This document shows, in pieces, positions 54,675-64,000 of a stretch of 64,000 bases of DNA. Position 1 is the stretch's first letter. Each line of letters begins with the position of its first letter. The notes beneath the pieces are model-generated. The model was not told the DNA's origin. It ran no database searches and was given only the letters and a program-made list of their open reading frames with translations. Position numbers and translations under genes: made by a program. The stretch is from Gautieria morchelliformis (Eukaryota; Basidiomycota; Agaricomycetes; Gomphales; Gomphaceae). The stretch lies in assembly GCA_015179125.1 (NCBI GenBank), contig WHVA01000056.1, positions 186,001 to 250,000 of the forward strand, written 5' to 3'.

Positions 54675-56161
54675 ATGCCGACGGTCACTCTAGATACTGA
54701 TGAAATAACCCAAGAAATGGCAGCGCGACTTACAATCGCCCTCCTGGGTCAAATATTATACATGAAGGGGCAGGTGCCATTGTGAGTGTTCAGTCTAAAG
54801 CTAACATGTATGGTATATTGTCACCACCTCTCACTGAGACCAGTCCCGTAGCATCGTTGGTTCGAATGGTAGACCGTCAATCTACAGAGAATGCATCTGT
54901 CAGTCATCTCGCATCTCAACCTGCATTTACTCAGTACGAGTATACAGCGTGCTGCCATACGTGCAGAGAAAAGTAGAATTGAGGTATATACGCTTTATTA
55001 TCGTGGCAGGTGCCGCTACTGACCCAGGTGGATTTTTGCAGTTTCTTGATTCATACGACGACCTCAGATCACACCTGCGTACTACGTTTGTGGCACTTTC
55101 CACCGCTCTGGCAAATGATGAGACTGCATATCCCGCATGTTCGACAACAGCGCCTTTTCATACGCCCCGTCGCCGTCCCGCAAAAATTCATATTTTCTTA
55201 GTTCTTGGCCCATCGCCTTCTGCTGCAAAGGCACGTTATTTACTTGAACTCGACGGGTTTCGTGTGGAACGGTTTGGCGAGTGGCAATATTCGCGTCGTG
55301 ACCGCGACCATGCACCACAACAGCGATGTTCGAATGAAAGTAAGGATGGACCCGTTGGATCGGGTGAATCCATTTCTTCTCCGCGTCCGCCCAGCCGGCC
55401 CACAACACCACGAACGACAACCTCTCAGCCTCTCGACGACTGGGACTCTCCATTCTCGTCCTCGTCGGGCACTTCTTACGATGCAGTATCGGTGCCTGGG
55501 TCCCCTTCTGTCACTTCAGGGTCTTCTATCTCAGACGAAGGCCCATCAGAGTGTCGGGAAGGTCTGTCAGAGAGACTGACCCAATCTATTCTTGAGCAGC
55601 GTGTGGAAGCTTCATTACGTACCGGGGAACGCTTATTGGTTCGAACCCTTTTTGCTGATCACGAAGGTCTGGGCTTCGGGGATGAGATCTGTGAGTGCCG
55701 TGTTTTTTTTGAAAATTTAGTCCTTCGTAGAGCATTTGCTTCAGTTATCAAATTGTTTCTTTTGGATTCAAACTTCGTTGTTAGCCCCGACACAAGTCCA
55801 TGTCCTCATCCGTGCCCCACGTCGATTCACACACCCGACGTGGGTTCCACGCCAGAGCTTGGGAAAAATCCTCGACCGCCAAATGCAGTTTTTTCTGGAA
55901 TCGGAATCGTGTCCCGACGCCACAAAAACGAAGAAACACGCAAAGTTTGGTGTCGGTCTGCGTACAGTGGGCGTGCGCGTCCAATGTCAGGGTGAGAAAC
56001 AAGAAGATGCAGAGGTGAAACGGAGCAGGGACAACCAGAGCAATGAGGTTCCTGGGGATGATGAGAGCGATGAGGATGAGAACGAAAGCGAAAACGAGAA
56101 CGAGGAAGATGAGCTGATATGGTGGAGCTGGGACGGAAAGCTCATTGGATTCGCGGATTAA
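54675..56161 (+). CDS. Candidate p31comet/MAD2L1-binding-protein-like protein
   Basis: Five-exon model, checked: 54675-54781, 54844-54868, 54948-54972, 55010-55690, 55785-56161; 1,215 nt, 404 aa. The N-terminus reads MPTVTLDTDEITQEMAARLT then IALLGQILYMKGQVPFPVAS. This helix-plus-QxPxP pattern resembles the start of p31comet, the HORMA-like partner of the checkpoint protein MAD2. The text continues DSYDDLRSHLRTTFVALSTA, IHIFLVLGPSPSAAKARYLL, a Ser/Pro-rich disordered linker (~170-250), ILEQRVEASLRTGERLLVRT, PTQVHVLIRAPRRFTHPTWV, and an acidic tail (DDESDEDENESENENEEDE) ending WWSWDGKLIGFAD. The assignment rests on pattern memory and could be wrong; two 25-nt exons are unusual but keep the frame. 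It appears intact. Confidence 0.55.
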
Positions 56162-56658
56162 CTGATATACGTGACTAGACCCGACGACTTCAACTGCGCA
56201 TTTTCCATTGGGTGTATGTTGCTCAGTCTGAGCTGACTTGTAAGGTTCATGAGCCTGTTTTGACTTCACATTTTGTGCGGCGAGCAGAGCGCTCCCATGT
56301 GTATGGCTGTTTCGCCCCCCCCTAATTCCCCATTCTGACAAACTCAAGTGACGCTTGGCCGTTCCGGCGCCCTGCTTGCGGGGTGTTGCCTTGGAGACGT
56401 CGACTAGGCCCAGGGATCTGCACATTCTACCCAACGATTATCCAGTTGCTCTGTCTTGCAACCCAGACAGAGGCCCTATTGGTATAGAGCCTGGACTTTT
56501 AGCGGCAGTTGCCGGTCGGTAACCAGACTCGACACGTTACCTCCTGCAGTGACTTTGCCTACCACTCTTCTTTGTTTTAAGCTTTCATATATCTACCACT
56601 TGCAAGCCAGTCTCATTAAAAGATCTGTCTTGCTTCGATTGCTGCCAGAGGTCGTCAT
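56162..56658. other. Intergenic region between two plus-strand genes
   Basis: About 500 bp without a supported gene. It contains CCCCCCCCTAATTCCCCATT near 56315 and CT-rich sequence before the next ATG, the texture of terminator and promoter. Nothing else is seen. Confidence 0.5.
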
Positions 56659-58277
56659 ATGGCCACTTTTGCGGTTGCGCAGTCCCCTTCAAGGTCAGGG
56701 TCACCAACTTCTCCCGATCGTCATTCCAAAGGTGATTAACCTTGTCAGTACTAATTGTTTATTTTAACCTTTGTATGCTATCGACAGAGATTCCGCCACC
56801 TCTCTCACTCACTATTGAGACGCCTGCAGCCTCCTCGCCCTTTCCAAGCCCCTCCAGCTCTTTCTTGCCCCCTCCTATGCTTGGAGCGCATGAGTATGCC
56901 AACAAACCCCCTTCTGGTCGACTATTATGGCGAAAGAAGAGCAGCATCCCATCAAGCCCCAACGAGGAGCAAGGCTCTCTAGCAACTTCAAAGGATGGGA
57001 CGCAAAGTACTAGCGAAGGTCTGATAGAGCCAAACGGAGTCAGACAACCAATCAACACAAATGACAGTGCGGCCTCACCCATAGCCCTGACACCACGTGC
57101 GCCCGCTCCAGCCTCACTAGCTGCAACGCCCACAGCCAATTCACCAAACATGGAGCATGTCCCGTTCAATGCCACAGCCGCCTCCACGTCCAATACCGAC
57201 CCTGCGGATGTAGTGTCCGCACCACCCTCTGCAGACTCGGGCACAGCGTACGGCCGAAACACGCCTACGCAAATGCACATTACACTCCCGCCTCCGCCGT
57301 CCTCACCCTCTCAGATCTTCAGCAATCCCCCGGCGCTGAATCGCACTCCCTCGAGCTCAGGCACAGCGTCTAAACATACCTCGCTCTCATCCTCACGGCC
57401 GGCACCCGCTTCCCCTTCCCCCGTTGCCTCGCGTCGTCAATCTGGCGTGCCCTCCGTCCGTTCGCGCCATCGCTCCGGGCTTTCTACGGCCTCTACCTCG
57501 TCTTCCAAGTTTGGGACTATAAAATCGCCCCCGTCGCTACCCCAGCCCCCGAAGCGTAAGGGCGAGATCAAGATCCGGGATTTTGCATTCCCCAACGAGG
57601 ATCTGCGCCATAAAGGCCGGGGCTCTGACGCCCCCAAAGTCATCAAAAGGCTGCTGAAACAGCATGGGCCCTTGGATGCTGAGTCGAGGCGAGAGAGCGG
57701 TATGAGCGAGAGCAGTGTGGACAGCGAGGCCAGCAGTCGGCGGAGTTCGGGGTTTGGAAATTGGGGGGCCTTCAGATGGGCAAGCAAGCTCAGCGGGGCA
57801 TGGAGGCTTGGAAGCACTACCAACGACAGTGGGTCCAGTAGCCGGGCGAATGGTGCAGGCGGATACGCACCCAGTCAGCAGGATTTTGAGCGGAATTTTG
57901 ATGACACTGCAGATGTCGATGTGTCCGACTCTCCTGCGGATGATGAGGAATACTCATCCGATTATGAGGATGAGGTAGATGCTGAACCTGAGGAACTCCT
58001 TCCAGGGCTGTATCGGGCGTTGTATGATTTCGATCCAGAAGGCACAGCTGAGATGGGTCTAAAGGAGGGTCAGATTGTGAGGGTGGTAGGACGGGGAGGT
58101 GGCGTGGGCTGGGCCATTGCGATCAGAGCTGATGTAGAGGGAGTTGGAGAGACCAGTTGGGCGTTGGTTCCTGAGAGTTATTTAAGGGTTGTCAAGTTGG
58201 ACGAGCCAGATACGGAAGAAGGAGAGGAACACTCGCTGGACGATATTGGTCAGGGGACTGAAAAGGACTCGGGTTGA
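56659..58277 (+). CDS. SH3-domain protein with long disordered N-terminus
   Basis: Two exons, checked: 56659-56731 and 56788-58277, 1,563 nt, 520 aa, with a 56-bp GT-AG intron. Exon 1 gives MATFAVAQSPSRSGSPTSPD, joined in frame to EIPPPLSLTIETPAASS. Residues ~1-290 are Ser/Pro/Ala-rich and disordered. A basic segment PKRKGEIKIRDFAFPNEDLR (~residue 290) is followed by Ser-rich text and an acidic stretch (~405-430). The C-terminal SH3 domain (~430-500) reads LPGLYRALYDFDPEGTAEMG (ALYDF), LKEGQIVRVVGRGGGVGWAI, and SWALVPESYLRVV in place of GLVPSNYV. The architecture (disorder plus one C-terminal SH3) fits fungal adaptor proteins of cell polarity or actin patches, but no ortholog is named. Confidence 0.85.
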
Positions 58278-59148
58278 TGGAGCGTTATTCTGACTACGAC
58301 ATAAACTAAACACGCTTAGCTTATCGCCCTAACTCTGTCCCTGCGTCCATGTTTCTATATTAGCTGCATCAGCGCTGCAATGGCGAGATTGTGAGGTAGT
58401 TCAGGTGTTGTCGCTACTGTACTTTCCAAGCACCAGGAGTAAATGATGAGATCAAAATATAAGAATGGGATACCCTCGATCTTATCGATGGACCGCAGCA
58501 TCAGCTCTTAGTTTGGAGTCAGCTAATCCGACAACTTCAAGATTACAACATTCGATCGGGATAGGTATGGATCTCGCAGAATGAGTGACTCACCATCGTC
58601 AATTGGATGCTGCATGTAGGGATGTGAGGCGTTATGGAGAAAATCCATAGGCATGAACGAATGGATGTGACACTGGTCAAGCTTGCATGCCACTGCAAAC
58701 CACAACGTGAGGGTCGTGGCAAGCAGGCGAGGCAGTGCGGGTGTTTTGGACACGAGGGAGATGCACATGAAAAGAAGTCCGAAGAGCCCGCATATTGACC
58801 ACACTTGATTCAACAGGAACCCGTAAAGAAGCCTTGAGGGAAGCTGCATCTCTTAGTATCAGTTAATGCGTGCGCCTGTGATACTTGCAACGGTCGACCG
58901 ATTGGGATGGGTAAACGTTGAGAACCAAGGTTGGTAGACGAGCTGGTACGCACTCAACATTGGAACGATTGCGCACAGATTTGTGTGCGGAGGGAAAAAA
59001 AAAGTCATGTTGATACAACCATAGACCAAGAACTGCAAGACATACAAAGCTTACGGGACAACCACGAGAAAAGGCATAGCGGGCTGTAGAACATAAACAA
59101 CAAATCAAGAAAGCAAACATGTCCTTATAGGAACAGTCTCGACCAATA
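58278..59148 (-). CDS. Candidate multi-pass membrane protein, unresolved exons
   Basis: Minus-strand segments are strongly hydrophobic. One reads FLVYGCINMTFFFPPHTNLC then AIVPMLSAYQLVYQPWFSTF, THPNRSTVA. After a possible 41-bp intron (GTATCAC...GATGCAG) comes LPSRLLYGFLLNQVWSICGL, FGLLFMCISLVSKTPALPRL and LATTLTLWFAVACKLDQCHI. Two to four membrane helices are plausible. The last clear residues lie near 58590 (NASHPYMQHPIDD) before a GTGAGT donor. I could not place the start or the end, so limits are only approximate; 58278-58520 itself shows nothing. It may be a small membrane protein or a decayed gene downstream of the coiled-coil gene on the same strand. Confidence 0.4.
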
Positions 59149-61643
59149 TCACCCTGGCGCCACAGCCTGTTCAGCTGCACCGTTGAGATCTTTCCAGAAC
59201 CGCACGTGTGTCTCTCGCACATGCCGTGTAACGACGCCGATGGGTGTTGTTTCGCTGAAGGTCGCTGTGGGCGATTTTTTCTCCTGCCTTATAACCAAAA
59301 AGGACTCAGTGGTTTGAAATACAGATGCACAATGGAGGATGCCGGGATGTAAAATTCGACGTACCGGCAAAGTACGCATTTCCACCCGTCGTTGTCCCGT
59401 TTCTTGACGAGGACACGGCTCAAGGAAGTAAACATACGACGCTCATCAGCTGTCATCTCGGGTCCGGGCTGCACATCCTCTGGGTGTTGCATCGCCTGCG
59501 GCGAAATGGACGGACTTTGGGCAGTCTCGATGGTCATATTTACATCCTCGTTGGCTTTGGGAGCTTCGGCCCCATCGGGTGGCTCAGCTGTCCGCGCTCT
59601 TTTTATGGGCCGATCTGGCGTCGTAGGACGAGAATGAGAGAGATTCCTCTGTGGGTGCGAGGTTCTCGCACTAGGCAGCGCAGCTGGCTCCCGCACACTC
59701 CCTAGCCCTGCATTAGTGCTCGCCACCTGCGCTGCTGCGCCCGCCGAACGCTCCGACGGGGCCACGTGTTTGCCACGGCCTATTGGCTCCATGACGGGAG
59801 AATTAGAGTACGATACTGACCTTGACGACATGCCTGTGCCATTTCCTGGGACGGATACCCGTCTAGGATGCATCTCTTTATCAGACGACTTGGGCTCCAC
59901 ATGTCCGGACGTGGCACGATGAGGTACGCGGACCTCCCTTGAGGCCACCGGGGGTACATGTCGACTTTCTCCCTGCTTCGCACTCACGCTTGACAATCTT
60001 GGGTGAAAGGCTTGTTCAGGGGCATGTTGGCCGTTCCACTTGACAAACGGGTACTCGCGACCATTTTCGGAGACGGACGACGGAAGAGCGGTGTGGGGTG
60101 TCACGGGGGAGAATTCGGGTGGTGCCTTTTCTGGCTTATCTTCGGCCTTGCGACTATTCGGATAGCAGGGCGGTGGAGGATGCGAGGACACGGAGGGCGC
60201 GCTTCCGCCAGCGTTAGCGTTGGCCTGGCGTTAGACAGTCGGCGTCAGCGAGAACAAGTGAAATCAAGGGATGGCAAACCGCACGCTGTACCGTTTAATC
60301 TGTGCCTCCAGCTCTGTCACACGGGTTTGTGATAGAGCAAGTTTCTGAGTGAAATATCGTAAGGAACAACAGTGTGTCATACATGAATCAGCTCACACAC
60401 CCCATATACCTCATCGGCTGCTCGTGTAACTACCCTCTATCGATAAGGTTAAGTTAACAAGAACAAAAAATTTACTCACAGTCATCGGCTTGGCGCTGTA
60501 TCCTTTTCTTGATAATATCTTCAACATGCACCAATGGTACGCGAATCTCGGCTAGCCCATCATCCGTACGTTCTTCGTCATTCTCTTCCAATTTAACGAT
60601 GCCGCTCCTTGTTGTTCGAGAGTCATCCCCTTTCTCTAGCTCACGCTGGCACAGCCTCGCAAAGTCTACTTCGGCATCAAGCTTTACCCGCAACTCTCTC
60701 TTCTCGCCCTCTAACCGTGCTTTATCCTCCCACAGGCGTGCATTCGCCTCGCCGAGCATCTCACGCTCACGTAGAGCCTTCGTGCGAGCTTCTTCTGCTT
60801 CTCGCACCTCTTTTATCAATCGACTGTTCTCCCCACCCAGCCGCTCGACTTCTTGGGAAAGTACTGCATGCTGCTGCGCCATCGACTCCAGGGTAGCGTT
60901 AGTAATACTGAGTGAGCGTAGTGTTTCTGATTGCGTGGAGATTGTGTGATGTAGGGTGTGTAATTTATTGGAAGAATGCGTCCAAAGAGCCTCTAGGCGA
61001 GACTTCAAAGATGCAAGATCTGCATAGAGCATCGATGAAGGATCCGCGGGGGGCGAGTTCTCAGCGGGGCGAGAGGGAGTGAATGGCGAGGGCCGAGGGT
61101 TAGAGAGATTCCGTGTGTCGAGAGAAAGATTAGGAGGCCGTTGGTGAGAGTTTTGCTGTGAACTTTGCGGGTTCGTGGGTTCAAGCTGCTGTGGCGGGCT
61201 CATATGATACCGCCTAGAAGCACCAGCAACAGCCTGTTGCTGGGGCGCATGGCTTTAAAAAAACAAAACCAAGGTCAGAACCATGCCCAGCAAGAATGCA
61301 TGACTTATCGCGATCCTGGCTGGACACTTAGGTATGCAAATAAACCCTCAGGACATACCTGTCTGTACTATGCCTCCTAGACGACCCGTTCGAGTGGATG
61401 TACCCATCGTCTGCAGGGTCATTTCTGCCATAATGGCACACGATCACTTGTTATTCCAAAGGGAGGACACGGGCATACACACCTCGACTCTGGCTGTGTC
61501 GCGTGATATCTGGACACAGTATCATGAACAGTCAAGGACTCCCGCTGTGAAGGCGTAGGATATGTTGCCAGAGACCTGCCACCTCGCATCTCGGCAGCTC
61601 GAGAGGTAGACCCACTGGGTGGACGCTGCGAGCCAGCGGACAT
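59149..61643 (-). CDS. Coiled-coil protein with C-terminal C2H2-like motif
   Basis: Seven-exon model, checked: 61483-61643, 61359-61376, 60480-61252, 60410-60429, 60285-60344, 59365-60224, 59149-59287; 2,031 nt, 676 aa. The N-terminus is MSAGSQRPPSGSTSRAAEMR. A disordered Gln/Pro/Ser region is followed by a long coiled coil, e.g. LASLKSRLEALWTHSSNKLH, LSQEVERLGGENSRLIKEVR and NARLWEDKARLEGEKRELRV, extending through the small exons (KLALSQTRVTELEAQIKRYS). A second disordered, basic region (PDRPIKRARTAEPPDG) follows. The last ~70 residues read GWKCVLCRQEKKS then GVVTRHVRETHVRFWKDLNG, a C-x2-C ... H-x4-H arrangement suggestive of a zinc finger split by an intron. A shorter start at 61203 is possible. 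Function unknown; nuclear or scaffold role is only inference. Confidence 0.75.
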
Positions 61644-64000
61644 GCGGGCAAGTGCAGGGTGTGTCAGCGCAAGAGCGAAAATCGATTACAGTGGAACATG
61701 AGCCGCGATAAGTTAATGAAGCGTGGAATCACGTGATCCTGGCTCCAGCGCCCAGTTTTTACTGATCTGATGATCACGTTTTAGATACTTTACACAGCCT
61801 TGTAACATTCAAAAGGTCCCGCCTTTAAAACGTCACCGATCTAGCTATGGTGGCAGTTGCGCCTTCCCGGACTTTGGATCAGAGAAGAGAAGCCAACCTC
61901 GTTTTTGCCACGCTGCGGTATTTTATAATTGAAGGTGCCGCATGCCCTTTATATACTTACAGAACTTTTTTAACGCAAATAAGAAGGTACATCCACCTGG
62001 TTGCACTAGGTGACCAGGAACGGACACATGTTAGGGTGTGCATACAAAACTCAAAACTCAAGCGCTACGTACTGAGACGGTGGCTCAGCGCAGGCATGAA
62101 GACGCTTATCACCTGCGACATAAACTCATCTTCCCGTCCAACTCAGTACCACGAACGGCAGTTCCATCATTGAATTGCCATGGCTCGAAGACTAGATATT
62201 TAAATTTGACTGGGAGGATCAGCACAGGTCCTCGATAATCTTGATAAACTCCATATAGGCCACATCCGAGCATTGCCATTTTTGTCCCATATCTGCACAG
62301 CACCGCCTCGACGAGGTACATATGCAGCAAGAGTCGACTCGTGCAGGGGATCGCACCTGCCGCTACGGTACTTTGTCCGGCCAGACTTACTTGTCGATTT
62401 GCACAGCCCACGCCATATATGGCTATTACGGTGATCACGGTGGGGGCGCATGTGACCTAGCATCTCGGTTGAGCCAGCACGCTGCGTTCCTCCTGGCGCC
62501 ACCATCACCACGAGCCAAAACGGTGCACAGCGCGAAGCACGTACAGCCAGGGGCCAGACAATGGTTCTGGCGAGCCACAGTCTGCCTTGAGCTCTTACAT
62601 CCTTTTCTGCATCCGAGAGTTTCCGGCAAGGAGACCACTCGACCCGAACGCTTCCTCAGTGATCCTCCCGTGGGACCATACTAGTAGGTGGAAGCAAGCT
62701 CCTGCCGATCTCATTCTTTTGTATGTTCAGTTCACATAACCAAGCTCTTCGATACCAGTTCCCTCACCATAATCATCCCGTTGCCAGTATAATGCACGCG
62801 ATTGCAGCATGTTATTCTAGGAACAGCTGACAAACGCAATCATGTTTCCTACCTCATGACCCAGGTTGCCTCTTCATTCCAAGGCAGTCCAGGGGCTCAT
62901 GTTTTCGTATGCGGGTTTCATGGTCATGTTATGCTTCTGAGCTTCTCCACGTACGTTCTGATCTTTCCATGCTTGCTGCGCATATCTTTACTTCGCCATG
63001 GAAGAACTCTGGTTCGTTGAACCGGTTATAGCATTCTAGGACTCTATACAGTAAATCTTCCAGAACTTATTCAGCGATTGGTTAAATCCGGCACCGGAGC
63101 TTGCTTGTCGTGGCAAGTTTCCCATCGCTACTTGAAACCCAGCGAGTATTTCTGGCTGCGGCAGGCTGCGGCAGACGTACCACCTGCCAACTCGCTACAC
63201 AGTAACCTGATGGCCGGGAAGCGTCCGTCCGGCATCTAAGTTCTGAATCTACACTGAGGCGCCTGAAGGTTTCAAGGTCGGTCAATTTTCCAAGAGCTGT
63301 GGGCTTGTGACCCTCTCTTCGAAATCAAACCAGTCAGGGCAAGTCATTTGGGGCTGATGCCTAGACCGCACCTATATGGAGCTGTAACCGGCAACCTCTA
63401 GACCGACGTGCCGGACATCAAGAGTGGATGAATTAGAACGACCCATATTTATTAGTGAGTTGGATCGATTTATCTTGCCCTGACCGAGATGCCTGTCAAA
63501 AAAACTATATTACTTAGAACGCATGCCAAGAACTCGCTTAAGTTCGTATTGGTAAGAGGCAGAACCGCGAAATACAAAAAGTCTTTTCAGTCACCACAGA
63601 TAGAATTGCTTGGTAAGTAATTCTCCTCCCGTTCAGAATCGTGCAGTAGCAAAATGATATGGACATGAGTGAAGTTTATCCACAGGTGAGTAAGGGAAGA
63701 TGGGGACATCAATTACACTTCGAGAAGTGTTGGGCAACCTGAGAGCCAAGTTGATCCTCAATGGCCAACTGAAACGTGACAAACTCGCAAGGTACACCTC
63801 GAATGTTCCCGTTGAACCTCAGGAACCCTACCGGCCTTCTATTAATTCCTATCTTCGCACGAAAAATTAGGGTCTAACAGAATTATCTCACTACGTCGTG
63901 ATTTAGCAACTGAGAACCTTGGGATCAAGGAAGACGTTTAGATATTGCCAAAGGATATTCTTTGTACAACAGAAGACTGGGAGACGTTCCACAGTATGCG
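61644..64000. other. Right end, no assignable gene
   Basis: A 108-codon plus-strand frame (61847-62173: MVAVAPSRTLDQRREANLVF) and a 120-codon frame (62322-62684) are open but match no family I know and overlap minus-strand frames. No transposon signature, tRNA or repeat shared with the rest of the window was found. The sequence from 63300 onward is A/T-moderate and featureless to me. Confidence 0.4.

Overview
This window reads as nuclear DNA of an agaricomycete (mushroom-forming basidiomycete) fungus. The recoverable genes are broken by many short GT-AG introns of roughly 43-106 bp. The protein families are typical of these fungi: heme-thiolate peroxidase, EthD-like barrel protein, NACHT-ankyrin NLR, SR-type kinase with an HGDL catalytic loop. 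The left third is a transposon graveyard of a kind common in agaricomycetes. No rRNA, tRNA or CRISPR array was recognised.

Positions 1-21.6 kb are nested mobile elements. The oldest recognisable layer is a Ty3/gypsy retrotransposon on the minus strand. Its gag lies at 18.8-19.7 kb, its protease at 18.5 and 7.8-8.08 kb, and its reverse-transcriptase N-terminus at 7.2-6.94 and 1.48-1.40 kb. It was split by a LINE 3' end (1-1395), by a hAT transposon with a perfect 8-bp target duplication (1483-6934), by a 538-bp palindromic foldback element (7210-7747) and by a ~10.4-kb insert (8085-18465). That insert carries a decayed, intron-rich DNA-transposon protein of the Plavaka/KDZ-like type. The hAT is itself interrupted by a solo LTR (4750-6339), which holds an AT-rich inverted-repeat element (5054-5610). 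A second solo LTR of the same family lies at 19942-20935.

Positions 21.7-33.9 kb hold a block of host-like genes bounded by two inverted ~0.7-0.8-kb repeat copies. The block contains a heme-thiolate peroxidase, a PHO84-type phosphate/H+ symporter with about a dozen introns, and an EthD-like protein. Between them are long gene-poor stretches.

Positions 34-54.5 kb alternate between a mosaic repeat family and genes. The repeat family has one rearranged copy at 36.3-38.1 kb and two tandem ~2.3-2.9-kb units at 49.2-54.5 kb. The genes are a 1,210-aa NACHT-ankyrin NLR with 15-16 nearly identical ankyrin repeats, an SRPK-like kinase that may carry a frameshifting 10-bp duplication, and an SDR-fold protein that has lost its Tyr/Lys catalytic pair and carries a large disordered insert.

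Positions 54.6-61.7 kb are ordinary gene-dense host DNA: a candidate p31comet (MAD2L1-binding)-like protein, an SH3-domain protein, a poorly resolved membrane protein and a 676-aa coiled-coil protein with a C-terminal C2H2-like motif. The last 2.3 kb holds nothing I can assign. Exon models marked as checked were read from splice sites by eye. Their exon lengths sum to a multiple of three with an open frame, but they have no transcript support.
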